A DNA stretch of 64,000 bases from Diphasiastrum complanatum (taxonomy: Eukaryota; Streptophyta; Lycopodiopsida; Lycopodiales; Lycopodiaceae): positions 55,661,458 to 55,725,457 of the forward strand of contig CM055098.1 in the NCBI GenBank assembly GCA_029204225.1, read 5' to 3'. Below, piece by piece: positions 1 to 9,769 of this stretch. Every line of letters starts with the position of its first letter. The stretch's first letter is position 1. The position numbers and the translations under genes were made by a program. Below the pieces are notes generated by a model that saw only the letters and a list, made by a program, of their open reading frames with translations, was not told the DNA's origin and did no database searches.

Positions 1-867
1 AAAAGAGTTGGGTGTTGAATACCATGATCTTGGTGCTTGCTTTAGTCCATAAAGAGTTTTGAAGAGCAAGCACACTTTGGACTCATCCTTGATTAATCCT
101 TGAGGTTGTTCCATATATATCTCCTCCTCAAGATAACCATTTAAAAAAGAATTGGATACATCTAATTGGAACACCTTCCATTTGAAAAAACAAGCAAGAG
201 AGATAAGAATTCTTATTGTCACCATCTTTGCAACAAGTGCAAAGGTCTCTTCATAGTCAAGGCCATGGATTTGAGCAAATTGTTTAGCACATAATCTTGC
301 CTTGTACCTGTTGATGGTGCCATCATGATTTTATTTGATTCGAAATACCCACTTGCACCCAATCACTTGCTTGTTGGATGGTGGATCCACAAGCTCCCAA
401 GTGTTGTTGGTGATCAATGCATCATACTCTTGCTTCATGGCATCATACCACTCCTTGGTATTGAGTACCTCTTGAACATTCTTTGGCTCTTCATGAGAAA
501 CAAAGAAGGCATAATTAGTGGAATCAAGATCCACTTGCTTGCCTTTATCAACATATGAGAGCCTCTTGGGCTCGGATCTCTCTCTCATAGGTCTTCTTGG
601 TGAAAAACTCCGAGGAGACTCCTCTTCAATTCTCGACCCCATTACTTCATGATTGCCTTCAATAGCAATAGTTGGTGATGCATCTAGAGATGCTTTGATC
701 TCAGCCCCTTCCAAATTGGATTTTTTCTCTTCATGAAAAATAACATCTCTACTCTCAATCACAATTGAGCTAGAGAGTATAAAGACTCTATAGGCCTTCT
801 TGGTGGATGAATATCCAACCATGATCCCCTTGCTTGAAGTAGGATCATCTTTCTTCCTTGTTTCCAA
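1..867 (-). pseudogene. copia pol: integrase C-terminus and reverse transcriptase start
   Basis: The minus frame from 867 to 331 starts in the integrase C-terminal region (GIMVGYSSTKKAYRVF, SRDVIFHE) and runs into the reverse transcriptase start (WYDAMKQEYDALITNNTWEL, GCKWVFRIK). Below 330 the coding continues as LDVSNSFLNGYLEEEIYMEQ and YGLKQAPRSWYS, the usual RVT_2 finger/palm motifs. The catalytic YVDD would lie outside the window. It is one part of a polyprotein, not a host gene. Confidence 0.85.
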
Positions 868-1754
868 GGAAATATGGGCAAAACATATGCATCCAAAAAC
901 TCTAAGGTGATCAACTTAGGCTTCTTTATAAATAAGATATCATATGGTGACTTTCCTCCAAGAGCAATATGTGGGAGTCTATTGCAAAGATAGTTTGCAC
1001 AGCTTATGGATTCTCCCCAAAAATCTTTTGGCAAAGATGCCTCAATCCTTATGGCTTTGGCACATTCACATAAGGATCTATTCTTTCTCTCGGCCATCCA
1101 TTTTGAGATGGAGAGTAGGCACAAGAGAACTCCCTTTTAATGCCTTCATGCTCACAATAGTCATGGAATTTATTGGAGATATACTCTCCACCTCCATCAC
1201 ATCTAAAGGCTTTAATTTTTAATGAGAATTGCTTCTCAACATAAGCTTTTGAAAATAAGGAAATGATCAAACACCATAGATCTTGAAGAAAGAAGATATA
1301 TCCAAGTGAATCTTGTGAAATCATCAATACAAGTTACAAAGAAAGTGGCTCCTCCCTTGCTCATAGATGATGAGAAATGTACATTCGAGTGGATCAAATC
1401 CAAAGGATGCTTACTCTTGATAGAAGATCTTGTAAATGGCTTCTTGTGAAATTTAGCAATAGCACAAGCCTCACGTGGCTTGATCTCCTTGGAAAATGAC
1501 TTTGGCAAGCCAACAGCTTTGGCTTCTTTGATCATAGAGAGCATGGATTTGTAGTTGGGATGTCCCAACCTCCTATGCCATAAGTCCTCCATAGATAGCT
1601 TGTTCACAAAAGCAACATTACAAGAATTTACACTTTCTCTTGGATCTAGTTCATAGATGCCTCCAAATCTAGATCCTAGTGCTAGTATCTCATCATTCTT
1701 TTTGATAGTACAAGTATCAACATTGAATTTTACATCAAGGTCATTATAATGCAA
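868..1754 (-). pseudogene. copia pol: GAG-pre-integrase and integrase core
   Basis: Three overlapping minus frames (1754-1236, 1327-1049, 1124-759) together give the pre-integrase domain (LWHRRLGHPNYKSM) and the rve integrase core. The three acidic motifs are recognisable: TCIDDFTRF, FRCDGGGEY and MAERKNRSL, matching D, D and E of the DDE triad. The frame changes between the blocks show at least two frameshifts, so no full integrase can be made. The PSQNG motif before the last block is typical of copia integrase. Confidence 0.85.
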
Positions 1755-2235
1755 TTTGCCAACACTAATATGATTATTTGTAAGCTTAGGTACAAAAAGA
1801 ACTTTAGTGAAGAAATAACTTTAGAAGATGCAAGCTTTAAGGGAATATTTTCTATTCCTTCAATTGGACATTCATAGTCATTTGTAGTGTATATTGATTT
1901 CTTGGCTCCATCATAAGGTGCAATAGATGAGAAAGAGTCCTTGGAGATACACGTATGTGAAGAAGCTCCACTATCAATATATCATAATCCATCCTTCTTG
2001 AAAGGAGATGATGAGAAGCTAGAAACCATAAGAGATCCCTCTCCATCACTTGCAATAGTGTCTTCCTCATTGGAGATGTTGGCTTGCTTGAGTTGATTCT
2101 TCTTCTTGAAGCAATTGGTGGCATAATGGCCTTTATTGCCACAATAAAGACACTTGATCTTCTTCTTCTTGAGCTTAGATATAGAAGCACTAGAGGAATC
2201 ATCTTCCTCCTCATCTTTATGATCGTGAACATTTC
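1755..2235 (-). pseudogene. copia gag end (zinc knuckle) and protease
   Basis: On the minus strand KCLYCGNKGHYATNC is a CCHC zinc knuckle, preceded by a basic KLKKKKIK run and an acidic-serine stretch. About 45 residues later YIDSGASSH is the copia aspartic protease active site. The codon before YIDSG is TGA (1982-1984) where this family has Trp, a nonsense change. The 5' part of gag is absent. Confidence 0.8.
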
Positions 2236-2363
2236 ATCTACTAAGATGAGTATTACATTGGGAGAATTCTTACATTTGGTACTTCATGCTAAGGAAGTAT
2301 TATATGGGCAATGGACCAAGACTGAGACCAAGATCAAATGAGAACCACTATATTGTGTAGGAT

Positions 2364-2991
2364 TTGAAGAATCAAATGAAATCCTCAATGGGGGGGGGTC
2401 CCATCTGGAAAAGTGAACAACAGAATATCACCTTGCTAATTCAACATAAGTATTTTGATCGAGAGGTAGCTGTGATAGATGGAAGATCTGGAGTCAATCT
2501 GATTTCCACCAAATTGTATTCCAAGTGGGGTCTTACAAAATTGAAGCCTGCAAATTTTTCAATAAGTTGGTAGATCAATCTACTATTCAGCCTCAGGGCA
2601 TGGTGGAAGACATACCAGTCAAGATTGCTACTGTCCAATTTGTCATTACTTTGTAGTGATGGACTTGCCAGAAGCACCATCAGCTTATCATGTTTTATTC
2701 GGACGTCCTTGGTTACGAATTGTGCAAGTAATTCACAACTGGGGTATGGGCAAAATCACATTTGAGAACCGCGAGCAAGTAGTCAAAGTTGATCCATTGA
2801 CTTGGACGATCAAGCTAGCTACTCAGAAGGGAGATGATGATTCTTCCACAACGGATCATACTTGTGACCGAGCAGAAAAGGCATTGGGAATTCATTATTA
2901 TTCTCAAACTGATAATGTGAATTGGAACCAAGCATTACCAACTATTGATTGTATAAGTGGTTACATGTGCCGACATGATGACAGATCATAA
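2364..2991 (+). pseudogene. Ty3/gypsy protease and linker (broken)
   Basis: The first open stretch (2364-2573) has VIDGRSGVNLIS, which aligns with AILDSGSKVNIM in the 30.5-kb element. The active-site D-S-G is therefore altered to D-G-R-S-G. After a stop and frame change, 2656-2991 reads YHVLFGRPWLRIVQVIHNW and NWNQALPTIDC, matching YKLLLGTPWLQMAGVVQDW and NWGHALATVDC in the other copy. A further linker remnant (NIAWISADPIDD) follows at about 3060. At least one stop and one frameshift disable it. Confidence 0.75.
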
Positions 2992-3730
2992 ATAAGCATC
3001 ATACCAACGACAGATCATACTCTGGATACTACCATTGCATATTATGTCAATATGATGAACATAGCTTGGATTTCAGCTGATCCAATTGATGATAAACTTA
3101 TTCGAGCCAATCATGCTCTATTCTATGATGAGGATGCCGAACTTACTAATGATCAAATCTTATGACATATGGATCCTACAAGATTTGGCGTCAGAATCAT
3201 TCCTGATGAATGTCGACGAAATCACCGAAACTAGTTATTTTGAAAGAAGGGAAGCCTAAAAGACCGATGACTAAGATGAAAACCTAAGAAAAACTATGAT
3301 ACATGTCTGAAGTGGAAAAACCCACCAAATGAGGTGGTTATGACAGTTGATCCAAAGATCAACAAGCATATGGTTATGCCACCTTTATTGGACAAAGGTA
3401 AAGGAAAGATTGCTAGTGACTTTGATTCTTCAATTTTTATCTCTTGGAAGTCAATGACCAAGAAATCCAAATGCAAATCAAAGATCAATCCCTTTGGAGA
3501 AGAGAAAGCTCGCAAAAGCATGGCACGATCATCGACTACATAAGAAGGATCTAAAGCAGGAGATCTTGCCTTGATGTATAAAACAAAACTAATCAAAGAG
3601 AAAATTGAAATTCAAAAATGAAGGACCATACAGAGTTAAAGAAATTCTATCTTATTGAGTAGTGGTCTTGGAACACCTTGATGGACAAAGATTTGATACC
3701 CCCATGAATGGCAGGCGGCTTTAGTTTATT
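2364..3730 (+). mobile_element. Ty3/gypsy retrotransposon remnant with a large internal deletion
   Basis: It carries the protease and linker of the same Ty3/gypsy family as the elements at 28.9-38.8 kb and 51.5-54.9 kb. It then jumps to the extreme C-terminus of pol near 3590-3720, where the motifs KFKNEGPYRV and LDGQRF match KLKFTSEGPYV and LDGNTV of the 33.4-kb copy. Reverse transcriptase, RNase H and integrase are gone. A run of nine G at about 2391 lies near the left end. No LTR was identified. Confidence 0.75.
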
Positions 3731-3990
3731 TTTTCCATTTGTCGACTATCAAACTCAATGACTTGAGTTGCCAATTCTAGGTTTATTTGGGTGAAAGATT
3801 ATTTGACAATTGAAATTTAGGATTGCATAAGACAAAAAACATTGTCTCAATTTTTTTTGGAATTTTTAAATTATTTAGGACTATATTTTTTACAGATGGT
3901 ACCAAAAGAGCCAAATAAGAAAACAATAAAAAATTACTAATTGTTGAAGTGGGATTTTCTCGAGTTTGAATCTCACGATGTCAGGGGCAA
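3731..3990 (+). other. no gene seen; AT-rich spacer
   Basis: AT-rich DNA between the end of the gypsy pol remnant and a copia RNase H tail. It could hold part of a decayed LTR, but no TG...CA ends, TATA box or repeat partner was found here. Confidence 0.3.
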
Positions 3991-4005
3991 GATTCTCTAC
4001 AAAGA

Positions 4006-4145
4006 GGTAAGCTTGACGTACTACCGAACGCAAAACATGATGTATTTACAAAGGCATTAAGTATTAATGCACACAACAATTTTATGCATTGCTTAGTCTG
4101 AAGATCAAGGCATTCACGGATCCAGATTAGGGGGGGGGGGATTTA
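4006..4145 (+). pseudogene. copia RNase H tail ending in a poly-G purine tract
   Basis: The plus frame gives KLDVLPNAKHDVFTKALS, which resembles the end of copia RNase H (normally ...ADIFTKALP...). About 100 bases later a run of ten G (about 4131-4140) could be a polypurine tract next to a lost 3' LTR. Only the last 40 or so residues remain. Confidence 0.5.
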
Positions 4146-4235
4146 TTTCCTCTATTCTCCTTGATCCCATGTTAATCTGTTTCCATTCATATTACTGCAT
4201 TTTTACTCGCATAGTCTACATAAATACAAGTAAAC

Positions 4236-5500
4236 TTCAACAGTCGAAAAGGCCGACAAAGCCGAAGTCTGCGACAAAGTTTGAGTTTGAGTTCAAGATG
4301 TCAAATCCGTCAAGAATCATGTTTCTGAAGTCAAAGTTGAATAGTGCTCGCATGGAGCAAGGAGAGCACATTCAGACGTACATGACCAGAATCAAGACAA
4401 TGAGAGATGAACTGCATTCTATTGGTGAGCGCATATGTGATGTGGAGCTGGTGCACAATGCATTGTGCGGCATTGCAGAACTCTATCAGATGTTTGTGAG
4501 TAGAATAGCATCAAGAGAAAGATTGCCAACCTTTGATGAGCTCACATGAATCTTGATGCAGGAAGAGCAACGGCGAGAAATGGTGAAAGCTAGACGTCAA
4601 AATACTGACGATCAGGCACTTGCGACACACCAAAAACAAGGCAAGGGCAAGGCCAAGAAGAAGTCTAAGCAGCAATTTGCCAAGTCTCAGGAGGACGAGG
4701 GATCTTCAAATAAAACTAAGAAGAAATGCAAGTGCTTCATTATGGTAAAAAGGGCCATTGGAAGAGTGAATGTGGCAAATTCCTGGCGGAACAAGGCAAG
4801 GGGAAACCAAAACAAGTAGGTAACCTTGTCGATGAGGCTGAGATTGAAGACTCTAGCATCTTCATATCTGCATTGTCATCTAATCAAGATGATCAAGCAT
4901 GGTATATTGACTCGGGAGCCACAAGACACAGGACAGGTAACAAGAATTGGTTTCCTGAAAGTGTTGGATAATGGAACATCTGTTTCACAAGCAAATGGTG
5001 AGGTGTGCAAGATCAAGGGGATAGGCACCGTTTCAATCCAACTACATGATGGCAAAAGCATGATGATCAGGGAGGTACTTTACGTACCAGGTTTGAAGAA
5101 AAATCTACTTTCTGTTGGAGTCATTACTGATCAAAAGTTGAAAGTAGAATTCGCCCATGATCGTTGCTTTGTGAAGGATGTGAACCAAAAGTTCAAAGTT
5201 ATTGCAGATGGAGTAAGAGAGCCCAATACAAAATTGTACAGGTTGAATGCTACAATTAAGGGGCAACATGGACTTGTATCATCCATTCCATTGCAAACTG
5301 AGTTGTGGCATAAGAGGCTTGGTCACTTAAACTTGGGAACCCTCAGTTTGATGAGAAAATTGGAGATGGTAACATGATTGCCTACCATAGAAGATCACTT
5401 GAAATCGATGTGCGAATCTTGTGTATATGGGAAGCAACATCGAGAGAAGTTCAATAAAGGGGGTGTTGCAAGAGCAAAGAACATCCTGGATTTAATCCAC
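4236..5500 (+). pseudogene. copia gag, protease and GAG-pre-integrase (first lineage)
   Basis: The gag core reads LKSKLNSARMEQGEHIQTYM and ends at a TGA (about 4547) where related elements read through DELTG. Past it lie a Lys-rich stretch, a degenerate zinc knuckle (HYGKKGHWKSEC) and the protease motif WYIDSGATRH. In another frame from 4826 come VLYVPGLKKNLLSVG and LWHKRLGHLNLGTLS, the pre-integrase domain. A further stop sits at 5375-5377. At least one stop and two frame changes make it non-functional. Confidence 0.75.
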
Positions 5501-5750
5501 ATAAATGTTTTTTCTGTGGAAAGAAAGGACACTTTACATCAGAATGTCTCAAGAAGAAGAAGGCACAAGAGAGCAAACAAAGCAACATTGCACATCAGGA
5601 GGATGAGGAGGATGAAGAGTCATCCTTGATGGTTTCCAACAAACCACCATCATCCAAGAGCAACACCAATGATTCTAGGTGGATTGATAGTGGGGATAGT
5701 TCCCACATGACATATCAAAAGGACATATTGTCCACTTTACTTTCTTACAA
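5500..5750 (+). pseudogene. second copia zinc knuckle and protease
   Basis: One frame across this segment reads HKCFFCGKKGHFTSEC, then an acidic stretch (EDEEDEESS), then WIDSGDSSHMTYQKD. These are a CCHC knuckle and a copia protease site with A to D after D-S-G. It follows a pre-integrase domain that already had its own knuckle and protease upstream, so it is a duplicate from a different copia family. Closely related motifs occur in the elements at 19.1 and 21.2 kb. Confidence 0.75.
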
Positions 5751-6625
5751 TGATTTACATAGATCAATCTAAATATGCTACATCCATCCTAGATAGATTT
5801 GGAATGAAGAATTGTAAAGGCATTGAGACACCAATGGAGCAACATGTAAAAGCATCTATTGGTTGTGATGAAGCATCTTTTGAGGACATCACATTATATA
5901 GAAGGCTCATTGGCTCCTTGATCTATTTAACTATAACTAGACCTGATCTTAGTTATAGTGTTGGAAAGTTAAGCCAATTCATGCAAAGTCCTCTAGTTTC
6001 ACATTGGAAGATGGCCAAAAGAGTTCTTAGATACATTTGATCTACTAAGAATTTTGGCATTTTGTATAGAGGGACTAATCTTGGCTTCAGAGCCTATAGT
6101 GACTCGGATTTTGCAAGTGACAAAGTGGATAGAAGATCAACAAGTGCTTTTGCCACCCTTTTATGTGATGGAGTACTATCATAGCTTTCCAAAAAGCAAG
6201 ATACCATCTTCTTATCTTCCACAGAATCCGAATACAAGGCCTTGACATCTACATGCAAGGAGGTCTTGTGGCTCAAAAGACTATTGGTGGAGCTTCATGT
6301 CATGGAGGAGGAGATCCCTATCATCTATTGTGATAACCAATCAGCTCAATCACTTGCAACTAATCCTACATTCCATGCAAGGAGCAAACACATCGAGATT
6401 GCTCATCATTTCGTGAGGGAGAAAGTGCAAGCCAAAGAGATCAAGCTCCAACATGTGCCATCATCAAATTGCTTGGCTGATTTGTTTACTAAATCTTTAC
6501 CTAAAGATTTATTTGTCAAGCTTAGATCTTCAATTGGAGTGATTGATAAAAGCATTGTGGTTTCCAAGGCTAGATTTGAGGAGGAGTGTGAAAAATTGCC
6601 TACATTGGCAAATCTAGCCATGTAG
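5750..6625 (+). pseudogene. copia reverse transcriptase C-terminus and RNase H
   Basis: MIYIDQSKYATSILDRFGM and YRRLIGSLIYLTITRPDLSY mark the end of RVT_2. RNase H follows in shifted frames: YSDSDFASDKVDRRSTS, SSTESEYKALTSTCKEVLWL, YCDNQSAQSLATNPTFHARS and NCLADLFTKSLPKD. A TAG at 6182-6184 replaces the Trp of the usual ISWLSKKQ motif, and frame changes occur before 6050 and before 6240. The final frame ends at 6625, inside the LTR. Confidence 0.85.
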
Positions 6626-7182
6626 AATATTGTACATTTTGTCAATATTGTTTGTTAGTTACTTGAATGGCCAAAGTGCCACTTGTAAATTCACACCTAA
6701 AGTAGCTTACCACGAGTCAAGAGGAGTGGTTTTGTCCATTTGGTAGTGACTCCTACTTTGTAGGATCTATACCATGATTTATGATGAGATTTGTATCTAT
6801 CATGCACCTAACAACATGACTCTTGGATCTAGGCTAGGGTTTTCACATTAGTGTCTTTTACTATGTATTCTCATTCTCCATAGTGAGGAGATAGAAACTT
6901 TTTGGAGCCTCAAGGAGAAACTCGAGTTTTCTGTCTATGTATTGTAATTGCTTTTGATTCCAATGAAACCTAGCTTTGGCACACTCTAAACTCTGTCTAC
7001 AGGCCGTACTACAGCCTCATTTCCACACATGTGAAGTTGGATTATAGTTTTTGATCAATGCTCTGATTGTCTCTACTTGTTTTCTATCAAGTTGCTAAAC
7101 TAGATCTTGTTTTCTGATGACACAATCAACCTTGTGGATCATTCAAAGATCCATTTATGGTCCTTAGTCCTATACTTTTAAT
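6573..7182 (+). repeat. polypurine tract and 3' LTR of the mosaic copia element
   Basis: The purine run gatttgaggaggag ends at 6586 and an LTR beginning TGTGAAAAATTGCC follows at 6587. Its order of motifs (CTTGATTC/GTGATCCAAATGAAACC, AGGCCGTACTACAGCCT, a CACACATGTG box at 7024-7033, ATCCATTTATGGTCCT) matches the LTRs at 19766 and 23631, so the families are related. The 3' end is eroded near 7182 and lacks a clear CA terminus. Confidence 0.65.
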
Positions 7183-8504
7183 AGCCTCAACATGAAATTA
7201 AATCTTGGCGTGACCAATAATCTCGAACACTGGAGGGTCGGCCTACCATATTAGGACTATTCCAGGTCCTTAACCGAATATGGCCATAACAGAGAGTCTT
7301 ATCAATTGACACTAAATTATCATCTATGCTTTGTGCAGGTTCGTCACTTATTGAAACATATTACAACAAGCAAGCTTGAATACTCTTTGAAAGTTGTTTA
7401 GGCATTTAATTGAAACCACATCTACCATCATCCAGGCATGACTTCTTTTGACAATTTTTGAGTTATAGACAAACCACACGCATCATGAACATTCATGAGA
7501 TGGTTGTTTCTATTTTACTCAAATATCTACCGCTCTTCACAACGTTTTTCAACATACATAACGACATACTTATGAGTATAAAGAGATACCTTCAAATTCT
7601 ATTTACAAACCAATCTAACAACTCTTTCACATCATTCTTGAATGATTCATACCCAAACCAAATCGTAGGGTTTCCAATATAATGTTCTTAGATAGCATGG
7701 ATATGCGTCAGATACAAAATTTCTACATAAGGATTAGAATGGCACGAAGGTCGAGTCTTTGTGGTTCACAAATCATGAAAAAGAGGAGCACTTTTCAGGT
7801 GGTATCTAATCCAACACATCAACTTTTGCTTCTCTTCTTGTATCATGCCTCTTGTAAGGATTTTTTTCATGTTATAATGGCTTAGAACATGCTATAAATC
7901 ATTTAGAAAGCAAGTGGTTGTGTCATCAAATGTATGCTCTTGGATGCTGTAAGAGCAAGAATGAGAGAGTCATTCATAGTGTGAAAAATCATGTTTTTTT
8001 CATTTTGTGAGGCAAACTATGAACTTCTCATAAGGTTAAGTGAATCATCCACAAAGGACACTTACATCCTTGAGCAAGTATGTAGCCTCAATAAGATCAA
8101 GATAGTCTTTTATTTCAAGATTAGATCTATCATGCAAAAAGTTCATAGTTTGTGGACTAGTCAAGCTAGAATGCGAAATCTTCATAATCAACGCTTTTTC
8201 CTATTTTGTGATCTTGATCTTCATGGTCGTTATGAGACATGGAGGCCTCATATTTCTCTCATTATGGTGCAGCTATTTTCAAGGAAGTGGAGATTTCAAG
8301 CCCAAGATCTTCTTCAAGCATGGAGAGAACAAAAGGAAATGGTGGCAAATGGATAGAATGCACTTCAAAGGTGTTGCCAATGGATTTTCACCAAAGAAAT
8401 CCTCTCATTGATTTGGTGAACTTGAAACTATCAAATGTCCTTTGGCTCGTTTTCACATCATATTCATATCAAAGGATCCACTCAAGAAGTATTTTGAGGA
8501 GTGT
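7183..8504 (+). other. no gene recognised
   Basis: Open frames here are short and unlike any family I know. The last 60 bases (about 8440-8504) may be a decayed copia RNase H tail, because they end in a purine-rich ttttgaggag immediately before an LTR-like start. Nothing else could be assigned. Confidence 0.3.
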
Positions 8505-8935
8505 TGTGAAGATTTGACAAAATCTAACTTGATCATTTTGCAATATCATCTACATATTAATTTCACACATGTGTGGAGCATGTTCCCACGGTATCATACA
8601 GATAATCATGTTCTATGCATACGTCTTCTCAGGAAGAAACAATCAAACCAAGCTTTCTTCATGTTACACTTATTAGAAGCCATTCTACTCTTTATCTGAG
8701 GCAACAATCATCATAGTTTCTATCATACAACCATAGCAATCATCCAGCAACCAATCATAGCAAGTTACAGCCAATGTAGTAGCAGGAATGCTCTTATTAA
8801 TCACATATAAGCATTCATCATTGGTATCACTGGAATCCATAAGTAAAGACAGCGGTCCATCGCACTTTTTCAATGCTTATAGTCACTTTAGTTCATTTAT
8901 GATAAGTTTGATTAGTCAATAGGCCTTAATCTTGA
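8505..8935 (+). repeat. LTR-like remnant
   Basis: It begins TGTGAAGATTTGACAAAATC after a gaggag purine run. It carries CACACATGTGTGGAGCATG (8564-8582), which matches ACACGTGTGGAGCATGTTCC in the LTR-like block at 62559. The right half shows no similarity I can place, so the end is uncertain. Confidence 0.35.
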
Positions 8936-8939
8936 GGTT

Positions 8940-9600
8940 TGGGGGTCCTCTACAAAAACCACTCCTTGTACACTTGTAAGTTATGTGATTAAGCCAAATT
9001 TAGACTTGGATTAGATCATGATAGTGTAGGTTGCTTACACTTGGCTTGATGGTAGAGGATTATGTACATAGCACCTCTTGCTCTCATTTGCTAATATGGA
9101 CCAATCATGAAGTGAGATGCACCAAAATGGCCCAATCATTGTAAGAGGTGGCATATAGGTGGTCCAATCATGTTTCACCATTGTCTACTCTCTTGGATCT
9201 AGAGCTACTATGAGAGAGTGAGAGAGAGCCCATTCTACATTGAGTTTTTTGGAGAGATCTTGATTCTACACATAGAATTTTTCATATACTCTCTCTCTCT
9301 CTCTCTACCCGAGAGCTACATCATGTATTCTCTCTCTACCCGAGAGCAAGCCACTTTTGTACTTAGTTTTTTTCATCACAAGTTGACTCTCAATGTGTTT
9401 GATGGATGGTGAATGATTCATGCATGTTCAAGTGCTTTTGCCAAAGATTTTTCAAGCTAGTTTGCTTGTATCTTGTTGATGATAGATCTATGTGCAATCA
9501 CACACACCTTAGGAGATCATTCACATTGTTTGGGTTGTCCCCAACCGTGTGAAAAGTACACATGTTGTACATGTGTTACACTCTGTGAACTAGGATGGAT
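8940..9600 (+). repeat. degenerate copia LTR, same family as 45449-46230
   Basis: Repeated GGWCCAATCAT words, a CT-rich run, twin CTCTCTCTACCCGAGAGC boxes and ACACACCTTAGGAGA occur in the same order as in the reverse complement of the minus-strand LTR at 45449-46230. No PBS or gag follows, so this is a solo or orphan LTR. Its ends are not clear. Confidence 0.5.
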
Positions 9601-9769
9601 TTGAGTTGTGGAGTAAATTAGAGCCCATGTAGCACAACTATATTCTTATACAATAAGTTTAATTAGGTTGGGATACTATGCATATGTATGTCCATTGCGA
9701 TAGCGTTTAGAAATCCTGACGGTTAAGGCGCACTAAAACAATATATAGCGGCAGACAAACAATGAATTG

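Larger units (their letters stand above)
1..2235 (-). mobile_element. Ty1/copia retrotransposon fragment, cut by the window edge
   Basis: Read on the minus strand, gag zinc knuckle, protease, GAG-pre-integrase, integrase and the start of reverse transcriptase follow one another in normal Ty1/copia order. The reverse transcriptase continues beyond position 1; its last visible motif is YGLKQAPRSW. The pieces lie in different frames with at least one internal stop, so the copy is dead. The zinc-knuckle stretch is nearly identical to the gag fragment near 43.9 kb, so both belong to one family. Neither LTR of this copy is in the window. The upper boundary near 2235 is where that similarity ends. 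Confidence 0.9.
4236..7182 (+). mobile_element. mosaic Ty1/copia element: two gag/protease pieces, RNase H and 3' LTR
   Basis: In order: gag, zinc knuckle, protease and pre-integrase of one copia lineage; a second zinc knuckle plus protease from another lineage; then the reverse transcriptase C-terminus, RNase H, a polypurine tract and an LTR. Integrase and most of reverse transcriptase are missing. The order cannot come from one intact element, so at least two recombination or deletion joins are present (about 5505 and 5748). No matching 5' LTR was found upstream. Confidence 0.75.

Noticed and set aside
3955-3995. tRNA-like box (GAGTTTGAATCTC)
   Set aside because: Resembles a B box weakly, but no A box, acceptor stem or cloverleaf could be built.
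7458-8699. Chain of short plus frames possibly forming a gene
   Set aside because: Frames do not share splice-like joins or any recognised domain; only the last part resembles decayed copia sequence.
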